Below the pieces are notes generated by a model, which worked only from the letters and a program-made list of their open reading frames with translations, had not been told where the DNA came from and ran no database searches. The translations under genes and the position numbers were made by a program. From the NCBI RefSeq assembly GCF_032884065.1, contig NC_088873.1, forward strand, positions 34,297,600 through 34,361,599: a DNA stretch of 64,000 nucleotides, given 5' to 3'. The stretch is from Artemia franciscana. Lineage: Eukaryota > Arthropoda > Branchiopoda > Anostraca > Artemiidae. Below, one piece after another: positions 1-9,248 of this stretch. The number at the start of each line of letters is the position of its first letter. The stretch's first letter is position 1.

Positions 1-279
1 TGCAAACTTCTTTTCAGTACATGCAAATTGGCAAGCATTGTTAATGTATTTTCGCATAATTATTACTTTTAAAAGAATAATATTATAAACTGAGGCCTAA
101 TGCTGCGAATCAAATCAATCAGACCGTGAACTTGCTAATCAATGTTTAGTTCGTGTTTTTTAGAGTACTATTGTTTTGCTATATATGTGTGAAGCCAAAA
201 CGAAAGTTTTATGCACTTTCTTCATCTAGTTTTACTTACCAATTAGGAAAATAATTTGTAGTTTTAATCAAGCCTTGAA
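1..279. other. AT-rich sequence, nothing recognised
   Basis: No ORF, repeat unit or RNA gene is visible. It ends in an A that immediately precedes a Helitron 5' terminus. Confidence 0.5.
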
Positions 280-420
280 TCTATATATATATAAATAACT
301 TGTATGTTTGTTTGTTTGTACGCATATGATGTCATTATAAGTATATATGGCTTTGTATATGACGTCATTATAAGTACATAAGGGGGCGATTCAAAGAGAA
401 ATTTTAGTATAAATCCTACA

Positions 421-729
421 CTGGCAGAAGAAACAGCCGAGGAAGCTGCTCAAAGAGTTAATGCCAAAAGGCTTGCGGCTAATAGAGAAATTAAGAAAAG
501 AAAGTGTGCCGAGGAATCACAAGAACAACGTCAAAATTATCGCCTGGTTTTCAGGTACAGCCCCGTCGATGAGTATAGCATGAGTAGATGTGTTCCAATC
601 GGGACTAAAATTTGTTCCTATTGCAAGGCTTTGAAATTTAATGGTGAAACAATGGGAATGTGCTGCGCCTCAGGAAAAGTTAAACTTCCACAACTGGCTG
701 CACCACCAGAGCCATTGAAGACTTTATGA
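421..729 (+). pseudogene. Helitron Rep N-terminal fragment
   Basis: The frame is open from before 421 to a TGA at 727-729 and encodes a Lys/Arg/Glu-rich stretch (NREIKKRKCAEESQEQ) followed by CSYCKALKFNGE and CCASGKVKLP, a zinc-ribbon-like Cys cluster. The same block occurs on the minus strand near 7643, where it leads into the Helitron replication initiator. Here the protein stops after about 100 residues, immediately before minisatellite DNA. The HUH and helicase domains are therefore absent and the fragment cannot be functional alone. It probably represents the internally deleted N-terminus of an autonomous element. Confidence 0.8.
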
Positions 730-985
730 AGTCACAGACCGGGACACCGGGACACAAGGAATATAAATGACGACCGGGACATTCAAAGAGAAATTACAGA
801 CCAGGACACCGGGACATAAATGACGACCAGGACACAGGGAATATAAATGACGACCGGCACACTCAAAGTGAAATTACAGACCAAGACACCGGGACACAAA
901 TGACGACCGGGACACAGGGACACAACTACAACGGGGACACGAGAAGGGCACAGGGGGGATATATAAATGACGACGGGGACATAGA
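730..985 (+). repeat. GACCGGGACA minisatellite of Helitron A
   Basis: It is made of variants of GACCGGGACAC, CGGGACACAAATGACGAC and AGGGAATATAAATGAC, interleaved with CTCAAAGAGAAATTACAGAC. The translations PVVIYIP and SLCPGRHLCPG come from this array and are not genes. Confidence 0.85.
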
Positions 986-1204
986 CATAGACATAGACGT
1001 TTTTTATTTTCATCCAAAACATATAAATTAAACAAAGAATTTACCACTCTTAAGACAAAAGAGTCCCGACTGTGGTCTCAATTCTAACCACCATGAATCT
1101 GCTAAATCATTTCTTTAAATGATTTTGAAGAAAGGAAAAAATCCTTGGGGGGGGGGGGGGTAAAAAATATTAAATACTAAATAAATAAATACCATTTCCT
1201 CTTA

Positions 1205-1894
1205 TCACACTTCTCTCCTTTTTAAAAAATGGAATTTAACCATTATCTTGAATGATGCCAGACTTACTGCCGCTCTGACCGATTCTGGAAGGTTATTCCA
1301 GACGCTGACACCTATGTTCCTGAGAACAAATCCTGCTCTCGTTGTATTTCTTCTCTCGTGAGTCAAATCCTCCGAATTCCGAGTACAATAAGGGTGACAA
1401 AACGAGTTAGTTTCAAAAAAATCATAAAAGTACTCGGGGCCTACCTTATTTACACTTTGAAAAACAAAAATCCCTAGCTGGTAATCACATAGCTTGCCTA
1501 TGTTGAAAATATCATTCTTTCTAAAACACTCCGCAGTATTCTGACAGTTTTGAAATTCTCCTATCAGACGCAGTACTTTGTTTTGTATTATTTGAGTTCT
1601 TTTATAATTCATCACGAAATTGCTAGCCCAAACAGAACAACCGTACGTGATGTAAGGGTGCACAATAGCACTGTATAACAATTTGACAACTGCTACCGGG
1701 AACACTTTTTTCAGCCTCCTCATCACTCCCAATCCTCTAGCTGCTTTTGCCGACGCTATTTCACCATGCTTCTTCCAAGACAAATTACAATCAATATAGA
1801 ATCCGAGATATTTACAAAAAAACACCTGTGTTATGCTAATACCGTTATAAAGCACATTTTCAAGAAGTTCAGGTACACCAGTTCTACTAAACAC
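1205..1894 (-). pseudogene. LINE RT C-terminal (thumb) segment
   Basis: This is a 229-residue open segment. It begins FSRTGVPELLENVLYNG, which fits the region just after the RT palm, and contains the KYLGFYIDCNLSW block, the VKLLYSAIVHPYITYG block and a terminal RNTTRAGF...VWNNLPESVR block. These are standard landmarks of the C-terminal half of CR1/Jockey-type reverse transcriptases. The natural protein would run in from the preceding palm segment; the join at about 1887-1894 is a frameshift, so this is a pseudogene piece. There is no poly-A or microsatellite tail beyond a G-run at 1148-1161. Confidence 0.85.
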
Positions 1895-2204
1895 CGTAAA
1901 ATTCGTTTGGGTTTACTGCAAGGGAGCTTAGAGCTGTAAAAACATGAAGCCGACTAAGGACGTGGTTTGCTTTTTGCACAGCCTCTTTTGAAGTCCGGGC
2001 AAACACTGTGATAGCTGTATCATCGGCGAAAGAGGTTAAAACTGAATCATTTAGGTAAAATCGAAGAGTATCCACATATACCAAGAAGAGTAACGGGCCA
2101 AGGACTGAACCTTGGGGAACACCAAAATTCATAGGCATAGCTGCACTAGACATATCACTATGACCACCTTCATTGATCTTCCACACAGATAAGACCGAAA
2201 CCAA
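1887..2204 (-). pseudogene. LINE RT palm segment
   Basis: About 105 residues contain NFGVPQGSVLGPLLFLVYVD (RT motif 4/B) and SFADDTAITVFA, the catalytic motif C with its two aspartates. The N-terminal fingers and the first catalytic aspartate motif are missing, and the segment ends in a frameshift within the NPNEFYGV block, after which the thumb continues in another frame (1894-1205). It is inactive as it stands. The assignment to reverse transcriptase is firm; the assignment to the CR1/Jockey group is by motif resemblance only. Confidence 0.88.
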
Positions 2205-2309
2205 CTTAATGCTGTATCTTTAATTCCTAGGTTCCGCAGTCTAGGTTCCAGAGATTTTCAGTTTTCATCATTCTGAATTGAAGCTTAGTAGTCGTTTTAT
2301 GTTTTCAGC

Positions 2310-2839
2310 CAGATCTTTTAATGGTGCAAAATACTGGCAGATGCTCAGACCCAGGGTGTGAGACAACGTCAGCACAGCACTCCACAATTACATCCGAAGA
2401 AAGGAAGACATTGTCAATCAGGGTTGCCGAATGATCTGTTATCCTAGTTGGGTGACAAAACGTGAGTTTTGTCACAGAGCAGTGTACTTAGTTATTTCCT
2501 GTTTTTAATTAGACCCGATTGAACCTTAAACATTGAACCTTGGGATTGAAAATGCGGGATAAAGGTTATGTGAAAGCATAAAGTTAAAAAATCAAGGTTT
2601 ACTCCTTCTAGATTTAAAAGATCAAAGTTAAAATCGCCTAAAAAAAAACATTGGAGTTTAGTACTTGACATTCTTTGAAGAAATCCATCGAACTCCCCAA
2701 AATATTCATCTGGGTTTGCGCTGGGCGGCCGGTAAACCAAAGAAATGATGAACTTTTTATTTTTCTCTAACTCTATTTCTATTGATAAAGTTTTGAGCTT
2801 ACCTTCATTCCAGAGAGTTAAATTAAATAAAAAAAACAA
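2310..2839 (-). pseudogene. LINE AP-endonuclease segment
   Basis: 2839-2492 encodes KFIISLVYRPPSANP and CFFLGDFNFDLL, the central strand and GDFN motif of a LINE-type endonuclease (EEP family). A second reading frame on the minus strand between about 2460 and 2310 gives RITDHSATLIDNVF and SHPGSEHLPVF, the C-terminal endonuclease motifs. SEHLP stands where SDHLP is expected, so the usual catalytic Asp is Glu. The N-terminal third of the domain is absent: the open segment begins near residue 90 of the usual domain, at the edge of a palindromic repeat. A frameshift lies between the two parts. Confidence 0.8.
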
Positions 2840-3109
2840 GTTTTTTAAATGAAAGTAAGGAGCGACATTAAAACTTAAAACAAACAGAAATTACTCCGTA
2901 TATGAAAAGGGCCTTTCCTTCTCAACGCTCCACTCTTTATGCTAAAGTTTGATTCTTTCTCTTAACTCTACATTTTAAAACAGTAAAAAACTTTAGCGTA
3001 AAGAGCGGGGCGTTGAGAAGGAAAAGCCCCTTTCATATACGGAGTAATTTCTGTTCGTTTTAAGTTTTAATGTCGCTCCCTACTTTCATTTAAAAAACTT
3101 GTTTTTTTT
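2829..3109. repeat. Large near-perfect inverted repeat (P1 module B)
   Basis: Two arms of about 120 bp, beginning at the AAAAAACAAGTTTTTT region and ending near 3109, are nearly exact reverse complements around a centre near 2968. Landmarks are AAAGTAAGGAGCGACATT at the left and AATGTCGCTCCCTACTTT at the right, with GCTCTTTACGCTAAAG-like inner ends. Confidence 0.9.
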
Positions 3110-3411
3110 ATTGAATTTCTGAACGTTTTTGAATCAATGCATGTTTTGATTTTGGCTCTCCGCAGAGGAACAATTAAAACGAAATTTGTATATTTATTTT
3201 TTGTGGCTAAATGGCTTTCTCATAATCTTGATCGAATGACTTTGAGAAAAAATAGCGGGGGAGGAAGCCTAGTTGCCCTCCGATTTTCGGTTAATTAAAA
3301 AGGCAACTAGAACTTTTAATTGTTTACGAATCGTTTTATAATTAAAAGATATACGTAAATTATAATTAGCTTACGTAAAGAACTTTTGTATTCTTATGTT
3401 TTTATTACCTA
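2829..3411 (-). mobile_element. P1 palindromic repeat, partial copy
   Basis: It contains the P1 inner palindrome (2829-3109) and then the reverse complement of the P1 middle part (TTGGCTCTCCGCAGAGGAAC, TAGTTGCCCTCC, GCTTACGTAAAG). It stops exactly where the short Helitron begins (A at 3411, CTAG at 3412-3415). Full copies are at 41235-42967 (same orientation) and 49096-50780 (opposite orientation). Confidence 0.8.
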
Positions 3412-3707
3412 CTAGCTGTTGGTGCCCTCCCCAAGCCCCCCCCGCACGCGTAAGTCGTTACGCGCCATATTAGTTACGCGCCATTGTAGTTTTGTCCCTG
3501 TGTACCACCTATGAATATAGATAGATTTATATATGTGTTTTGAACTACGTAAAACTTGCGAATATACAACATTCTTGGCTTTCCCATTGTCTGTGCATAT
3601 ACAAAGCCTTATGTACTTATAATGACGTCATAAGCAAACGCTCTTTTTACAAACAAATAAACATGCATACACACAACTCGTTTTTATATAGATAGATAGA
3701 TAGATAG
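3412..3707 (-). mobile_element. Short non-autonomous Helitron
   Basis: On the minus strand it starts in a TCTATC run, passes a TGACGTCA (near 3624-3631), carries the last part of the helicase tail (AATGTTGTATATTCGCAAG) and the GGCGCGTAAC terminal block, and ends AGCTAG followed by T. The 3' hairpin is eroded. At about 296 bp it is an internally deleted member of the same family as the longer copies, and it sits at the 3' side of the decayed autonomous Helitron. Confidence 0.75.
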
Positions 3708-3734
3708 TTACAATACAAATTAACTGCGTAAAAC

Positions 3735-4017
3735 TTGCGAATATACAACATTCTTCGCTGTCCAATTGTCGCTGCGTATAAATAGATTATGAGGTTTTCC
3801 ATGGGAAAAACAATCAGTATTAAGATCTATACCAGATTTTTTCTAATGATTGACCTTGAGCTTTGTTGATGGTGACTGCAAATGCTAATCGAATTGGGAA
3901 TTGCAATCTTTTAAATTGAAAAGGCAGATCCGTTGGAATCATGGGAATGCGAGGAATAAGAACAGCCTCACCCTTAAAAGGCCCTGTCAAGATTGTGGCC
4001 GCTATTACGTTTTCCAT
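3735..4017 (-). pseudogene. Helitron helicase C-terminus (motifs V-VI and tail)
   Basis: 4017-3820 encodes GPFKGEAVLIPRI and PIRLAFAVTINKAQGQSLEK, the Pif1-like helicase C-terminal motif that includes the Q-x-x-S-L-E-K signature. The tail continues below 3820 in other frames: CCCATGGAAAACC matches the FSHGQ part of intact tails. The upstream segment (4573-3974) is in a different frame. This C-terminal coding stretch is what the non-autonomous Helitrons in the window retain. Confidence 0.85.
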
Positions 4018-4573
4018 TGTTTTTTTTTACGGCAAGTCGCGTGCCATTGCAAAGCTTTGGTGGGTTGATATTTCTTAACAGTATTATTGGTACGCCTATT
4101 TTTAGTTGTAGCACGTGTGGTGGAAACCCTGAAAGATCCACGGAATTTAAAAATTCAGATGGATAATTAACCGCCTCATTTGGTTCCAAAACTGTGTCGA
4201 CTGACTTGTAAAGGACTGCCTGGTCTCGAATCTTGGTCAAAACAATATTGTTGATTTCGTGGACGTCTATATTTTTGGGTGCAAGAATCGCTCTTTCACT
4301 TAGCCATTTATTATTTTCATAATTGTTTAGAATATTCGGAAATACTTTTTCAATCAATTCATTTTTGGACGTCACTAAATTACAGAATTCAGCAGGTAGT
4401 TGTATACGTCCTGAAATTGAGTCTACTGGGAGCTTTCCGTTTCCAATTGCCAGCAATTGATCTGAAAATGTTTGACCAGAGCCATCGTTTGGCAATCGGA
4501 CACGCATATTTGTAGTTAATTTTAATGTCTTTACGTGTGCCCATAAATTAGAATTTTTCAGGCAAGCATTCAT
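3974..4573 (-). pseudogene. Helitron helicase middle segment
   Basis: 199 residues include LKLTTNMRV (helicase motif III region), WLSERAILAPKN (motif IV region), VDLSGFPPHVLQLKIGVPIILLRNI and GTRLAV. This is the usual order between Walker B and motif VI in Pif1-like Helitron helicases. The frame shifts near its end (KKNNGKRNSG reads through a poly-T tract at 4020-4029), so the protein is broken before motif V. An ATG-initiated start is not meaningful here, because the natural protein would enter from upstream. Confidence 0.88.
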
Positions 4574-4599
4574 TTTGTCTGCAGGGGTTGATCTAGGTA

Positions 4600-5025
4600 T
4601 TATAGGTAATGTTTATTGCACGTTGGAGTTTCTGTAGAATGCAAACTCAGAGGCAATTTCAAAGCGGAATGAGCAGTTCATCCACCAGGCAGCAACGTTG
4701 CGGCTATTCCGGACGACGCAATTGCCAACGCTATATCATTTTTTGATCGAATTGATGCCAGAATTAGTTTTATCACAAACGTTTTACCAGTACCTCCTGG
4801 CGCATCCAAAAAGAAATTTTCTCAAACGTTGTTATCGACACAATGCATTATCGTATCATAAATTTCTTTTTGTTCCGACGTTAACTTGGAAATGTTATTT
4901 TGTACATACGACAATAGATCGCCCGTACTGTAACTTTGATCACGATCTGATTCTACACATGTCGAAACAGCAGCGGTACGATTAGGTGAAGTCATTCCCA
5001 AATCCTGAAGAGGTTTGTTTGCCAT
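4600..5025 (-). pseudogene. Helitron helicase N-terminus with Walker A
   Basis: 5025-4822 encodes LTSEQKEIYDTIMHCVDNNV, the typical start of a Pif1-like helicase. A frameshifted continuation (about 4830-4600) reads NFFLDAPGGTGKTFVIKLIL, a complete Walker A (GGTGKT), followed by ASSGIAATLLPGG and TAHSALKLPL with an in-frame TGA between them. In intact relatives a sense codon stands at that stop. The helicase therefore carries at least one frameshift and one nonsense change. Confidence 0.85.
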
Positions 5026-5122
5026 ACATACTCACAAATCTATATATATATATAAAATCTTCTATAATAACTAAAGTGTAGTTACAAATTTCTGATGTAA
5101 AATCAAAAGTCATATCTGACGT

Positions 5123-5694
5123 CTATAACCGTTTCCGATGGAGTATATCTTCGGACATTTTTGATTTATATTTTTCCCATAACTCTGTAGGAGCTGATAG
5201 AGAGCAAGTTGTTAGTATGATGCCAAACAATGCACGAATTTGACTTGGAGTTGACGTTTCGCACGCGTCATTGATGCAGTTATCCCAGTGTTGGTCATTC
5301 TCCAATAAATTCAGAGCATGGCATGCACTACGGTAAGTGTCATGTATAGTACCGTTTACAGTTCTCAAATACTCAAAGGACTTCGGACCGGGTACATTCA
5401 CCAAAAGCAGGCGTAGAAAGAAGAATTCATGTTGATTGGGGTGAACGGTGTAGAGTCTTCCTATCGTGGTATCTTTGAAGATGGTAGGTTGGCCGTCGAC
5501 TGACTTACCCTGTTTTCGACGTTCAAATATTTTATTTTTAGTATTCCACATGTAATACGAAGGCACCTCAGTATACAGCAGTTTTTTGCAAAAGAATCAT
5601 TTTTGCATAGCGAAAAGAAAGCAGTTAACTTTGTATCCGGTGGATTCGGGGCTCTTTGTTGCACGTTAGATTCCGAAATAAACACGTTGACCAT
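5123..5694 (-). pseudogene. Helitron central domain, frameshifted
   Basis: Two overlapping frames combine to one domain. The first part (5694-5580) gives NVQQRAPNPPDTKLTAFFSL. The second (5566-5123) gives SYYMWNTKNKIFERRKQGK, TVHPNQHEFFFLRLLL, DNCINDACETSTPSQIRALF and ELWEKYKSKMSEDILH. This is the linker domain that joins the HUH initiator to the helicase in Helitron proteins. A frameshift near 5580 separates the parts, and another separates it from the Rep segment at 5666-6844. The function of the domain is not well defined in the family. Confidence 0.82.
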
Positions 5695-6844
5695 ACTGTA
5701 AATATACCGCTAAGTGAACAACAGCTGGACTACGTTCATGTATCGGAAATGAAAGAATTCGCCAAACAGCTTCATTACTGCTTATGTATCTTCCAGCCTG
5801 ATATTCTACGATTTCGTCGATATCTTTGATTTCAGACTGCAAGCCAAAAACTGCCATGTCACTGCCTTTGTTGACGTATTTACATATGTATTTGATTGCC
5901 TTTACGGAGTTACAGTATTCAACGTTTATGTGTGCATTAAATGTTTTTGATAATAATGGGGAATATGGAACAACCCACTGGTTATCTACTTCGTTGGTGG
6001 TACCGTTACGCTTCTTTATTATTGCTGTTTTACCGCCATCTTCAGTATATCTTCTTCTATATTGTGGGTAACCATCATTGCCAGTAATTGTATTGGATAC
6101 TAAAAGTTGAGGATATTGCTTTGTGCACCTTCCTTTCATCATGCATGGTGAATTTTCATCCAGTGCACTGCAAGGTCCATGTATCATATTTTTTACAACA
6201 ATATCATATAACCCCTTATCGACATTTTCATCAGGTATTTCAGCGGAAATCACATCATCAATTTCGTTATAAGTAATTTTATTATGTAGCCAGATTAGTA
6301 TATGTGCGTGTGGCAAACCTCGTTTTTGCCATTCCACTGAGTACATCCAGCATCGCACTGACCTAAACACTTCAAGTTTTACTATGTAGTTTATCAGTGA
6401 TTTCAACTTTTGCCGAAAGACACGGGCCGTAATGTCATGTCTATGAAACATCGATTGTCCTTGAAGTAAAAGCTGCTGTATCTCGTCCCAAGATTGATTA
6501 CAAGTAAATGTAATAAATAAATCTGGACGACCATAGAGACGAACATACGCAATAGCATCTTGAGCATATTCATGCATATGACGGGGACTGCCAGCAAATG
6601 ACGAAGGTAAAATCGTTAATCTTCCAACGTTTGTGGTATTACCATCATTTACAGCTGCATCTCGCAAATGAATGTATTGTTCAGAGCGGAGCTTGGTCTG
6701 ATTCAGACGGATAAATAGCAAACGTTCTGATTCAATTTTTGCATACATATCAACGACGTATTGGTGAAACAATTGACGGCATTTTAAAAAATAATTGTCT
6801 TCATCCTGCCGAATCATTAGTCTAGGAATAATAATGCATTGCAC
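5666..6844 (-). pseudogene. Helitron HUH replication initiator (Rep) segment
   Basis: This 392-residue open stretch holds the catalytic core of a rolling-circle initiator. Strand motif 1 is FITFTCN (residues 110-116). The HUH metal-binding motif is H179-A180-H181 within KRGLPHAHILIWL. The two-tyrosine motif is Y319 and Y323 within KYICKYVNKG. In Helitrons these residues nick at the element ends and make the covalent DNA joint. All catalytic residues are present although the flanking segments are frameshifted. The N-terminal ATG lies inside the domain and is not the natural start. The open length suggests moderate age. Confidence 0.92.
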
Positions 6845-7889
6845 TGCATTTCTTATTCATTTCTTTGTTAGTGGCTGGATTCATCAATTTAATATTAAAG
6901 TGATAGCCGTCGGCTCCATCCCAAAAAATGATAGGATATTGTGGGACATCGTAGCATCGATGAGTTTCAGCAATTCTTACCAACTGAGCGTTTCGCTTAT
7001 GAAGAATAATATCTCGAGGTAAAAACTGATCACCGACCATAATGATTGCCACTTCGTCGATAGTTGGAGCATTGTATCTACGCACATGTTGGCCAGGAGG
7101 CGTTTTGTCAGCGGAAATAACAATTTTATGCGTATCAGTAGGCATCAAATCGATGGCTGTTTTGAACAGACGCACTAAATTATTATTTTCATGGAAAAGA
7201 TGTTGCAATTGGGAAACGATTGTCCTTTCAACGTTGGGAGAAATTTTGCAACGTGTATTCAATTCAGAATTTCTATCACTGATGAAGTACAATTGTAAAA
7301 ATTTATGATCCTCGCCTGAGAATGGTAGAAGGGACCCTGCTCTATGATAAATTTGTCCTTTTACTTTGAAAGTAGGCATAAATTGATCTGGATTTTCGAT
7401 TTGGGCACCAAACGACGTCATTTGGAAACATGAGTTATATTTTCTGATCTGTGATAAAAAACGCTTAGATTCTGACGTAGTTCCAGTAAGCAAAGTCTTC
7501 AATGGCTCTGGTGGTGCAGCCAATAGAGGAAGTTTAACTTTTCCTGAGGCGCAACACTTTCCCATTGTTTCACCATTGAATTTCAAGGCCTTGCAATAGG
7601 GACAAATTTTAGACATAGTCCCGATTTGAACACATCTACTCAAGCTATAATCATCGACTGGGCTGTACCTGAATGCCAGGCGATAATTTTCAGGTTGCTC
7701 TTGTGATTCCTCGGCACGCTTTCTTTTCTTACTTTCTCTATCAGCCGCAAGCCTGTTTTCTTGCTGTTCTTGTGATTCCTCGGCACGCCTTCTTTTTTCA
7801 CTTTCTCTTTTAGCAGCAAGTCTGGTTTCGCGTTGCTCTTGTGATTCCTCGGCACGCTTTCTTTTTTTACTTTCTCTATCAGCAGCATT
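6822..7889 (-). pseudogene. Helitron Rep N-terminal domain
   Basis: 7643-6822 encodes 273 residues: CPYCKALKFNGE and CCASGKVKLP (Cys cluster), then TFKVKGQIYHRAGSLLP, FHENNNLVRLF, TPPGQHVRRYNAPT, VGDQFLPRDIILHKRN and PIIFWDGADGYHFNI, a Helitron N-terminal (Helitron_like_N-type) domain. It ends in a frameshift just before the HUH segment. Upstream (7889-7644) the correct frame is a charged repeat, AADRESKKRKRAEESQEQ, repeated three times and then joined to the Cys cluster. An open frame overlapping this charged region from 8056 is shifted and misleading. Confidence 0.85.
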
Positions 7890-7895
7890 TCAATA
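7695..7895 (-). repeat. Three coding tandem repeats of 69 bp
   Basis: TTGTGATTCCTCGGCACG recurs at about 7701, 7770 and 7839. Each unit codes for 23 residues rich in Arg, Lys and Glu (for example ESKKRKRAEESQEQ). Helitron copy A has only one to two such units, so the repeat number differs between copies. Confidence 0.85.
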
Positions 7896-8056
7896 TCCCT
7901 TAACCGAATATATTTGCTACTCCGCAGCGGCTTAAATGGATGATCCACAAAATCATTCGCTACCGATAACGACAAAACATCTTCAATGCGAAACGGCAAA
8001 TTTTGCAACAAGTCCAAATGGAACTGCTGCATATCATTATTTACTTGAACAGCCAT
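7890..8056 (-). pseudogene. Probable LINE ORF2 N-terminus, interrupted
   Basis: The open frame begins with ATG at 8056 and reads FHLDLLQNLPFRIEDVLSLS and FKPLRSSKYIRLRDIE before running out of frame into the charged repeat of the Helitron. It lies 136 bp downstream, on the same strand, of the stop of the LINE ORF1 at 8192, where an ORF2 start is expected. The sequence does not continue any Helitron domain that I recognise. I infer that it is the N-terminal leader of ORF2, cut by the Helitron. The alternative is a Helitron-specific N-terminal extension. Confidence 0.45.
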
Positions 8057-8191
8057 TCATAATATAGTACAGACCGCATTTGACGGTAAGGAAAAAGACA
8101 GAAGAGGGATAACAAAAAAACAAAAGATAGTGTAAACTCCAACAAGAAAAAAAATGAACGGAAATGAAAACGATTATCACTGTAACTGATA

Positions 8192-9248
8192 TTACAGAAG
8201 ATCACCGATACCCCAAATGTGTTGAATAGGACTAACACTAGACTGTCGCACAAAAACTCTCCCCTGATCTGACCATACACATCGGTTTCCAAATTTATCT
8301 CTGGCAGCATTCAGTAACTCGCGCTTTTTCTTTGTGAAATTTTCAGATACAAAAATTCCACTATTTATAAGATTATTCTTTGCTTTGAAAACGGCACTAG
8401 CAATGTCCTTCAAACGAAATTTCACGAGCACGGGAGCCACCTTTTCCGGTCTTTGTGAGTTACTAGAACCCAGACAGAGCCCTTGAACACTCACAATATC
8501 CGAATTTGCGATACTAGACAGGCCCATTTGGTCACGTATGATATGATTAATTATCAGCTGGATTTAGATTTTGCGATGGCTTCTGTTTCACACCGTTAAA
8601 TAAGAGAGAATCTAGCTTAGCTTCCTGCTCATAATCCTCAACTTTCGCCTCTAGTTGAGTTACCCTGTTCTCAAGGATTTCAATAGCATGCAAGTAACTT
8701 TTGAGCTGTTTTTCAATGATGTTAAACTTTGGGCTAAATTCTATAATGATTGCATCGTGTATTTCTGAAACCATGGTCTCTGTCGGAAACTTAACAGTAC
8801 TAGCCGCTGGAGTTGACCCGGTCGATTTCAGTTTTTCGGCTATTTTCTTTTCAATCGTCTCTGATAAATTTTTCTTTGTAGTGAGCAAATCCTGCTCGGT
8901 AGCATTAACAAGATTTCGCAATCCTGCTGCACAATCAGCAGCAGTATTTGAACCCTTCAGATACTGTTTATAAACATCCGGATAATCACGTAATTCATCA
9001 AATGCAGCATCTACTCCTCTCGTTTTCTTGGCTGAAGCTTCCGTTACATTATCTTTATAACTGACAAGCTGCTCAGAAGTAACTAATTGGCGATCATTTT
9101 TTTTTCCATAGCAGAAAACGTGATACATTTTAGGTCCTTTTGAAGTGGGGACAGACTCCAGAATCCGAACTGGCCATAATAGGTAGCCTGCGAACCTAGC
9201 TAGAAAGAGATCCCCTAGTTTGGTGTTGACCGGTACATTTGGACTCAT
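8192..9248 (-). pseudogene. LINE ORF1-like protein with PWWP-like domain
   Basis: The start is taken as the Met at 9248, which opens MSPNVPVNTKLGDLFLARF. Residues about 9-65 read GDLFLARFAGYLLWPVRILE and YHVFCYGKKNDRQLV, a PWWP-type pattern (G-D-L-x-x-A-x-F-x-G-Y-x-x-W-P, then Y-x-V-x-F-x-G). Next come a charged helical region and a coiled coil (LENRVTQLEAKVEDYEQEAKLDSLLFNGV), the usual lead-in to a LINE ORF1 RNA-binding domain. A frameshift at about 8545 interrupts it, and the second part (8527-8192) gives APVLVKFRLKDIASAVFKAK and SENFTKKKRELLNAARDKFG, which match the RRM/CTD-like part of non-LTR ORF1 proteins. Known PWWP domains bind histone H3 trimethyl-K36 and DNA. A chromatin-targeting role here is inference. 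Confidence 0.7.

Larger units (their letters stand above)
280..985 (+). mobile_element. Helitron copy A, 3'-truncated
   Basis: The element begins TCTATATATATA directly after a host A, the usual Helitron 5' context (A|TC). A TGATGTCA (327-334) and a TGACGTCA (360-367) follow, then an open Rep N-terminal fragment (421-729) and a GACCGGGACA-type minisatellite. No helicase tail, 3' hairpin or CTAG end is present, so the 3' side is lost; the last recognisable sequence is a short run of GACATA units near 985. The Rep fragment is on the plus strand, opposite to the decayed autonomous copy at 3708-7889. Confidence 0.8.
1205..2839 (-). mobile_element. CR1/Jockey-type LINE, broken ORF2
   Basis: Read on the minus strand, the block holds in order an endonuclease segment (2839-2310), an RT palm segment (2204-1887) and an RT thumb/C-terminal segment (1894-1205). 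They are collinear but separated by frameshifts and by a deletion that removed the RT fingers. Family assignment rests on the GVPQGSVLGPLLFLVYVDTL and FADDT motifs and the C-terminal VWNNLPESVRAAVSLASFK pattern. It is probably the ORF2 remainder of the element whose ORF1 lies at 9248-8192, with a Helitron and a palindromic repeat inserted between. Confidence 0.8.
3708..7889 (-). mobile_element. Decayed autonomous Helitron (Rep-helicase)
   Basis: Minus-strand segments in order are the N-terminal Cys/charged region, the HUH replication initiator, a middle domain, the Pif1-like helicase and the C-terminal tail. Together they cover the length expected of a single RepHel protein of about 1,300-1,400 residues. 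Stops and frameshifts interrupt it between nearly every segment. The 5' terminus is missing: the Rep sequence begins abruptly near 7889 next to unrelated coding sequence. The 3' terminus is replaced by the short Helitron at 3412-3707. It is the only copy in the window with helicase and HUH domains, so it is the local relic closest to an autonomous source. Confidence 0.88.

Noticed and set aside
730..985. CRISPR-like regular repeats (GACCGGGACA with spacers)
   Set aside because: Units and intervals are irregular and the spacers themselves repeat. The same array recurs in every Helitron of the family, so it is a transposon minisatellite in a eukaryotic genome.
7640..8056. A single 138-residue protein with KVKKESVPRNHK repeats
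   Set aside because: After residue about 55 the frame is a shadow of the Helitron charged repeat (ESKKRKRAEESQEQ), which is the conserved reading.
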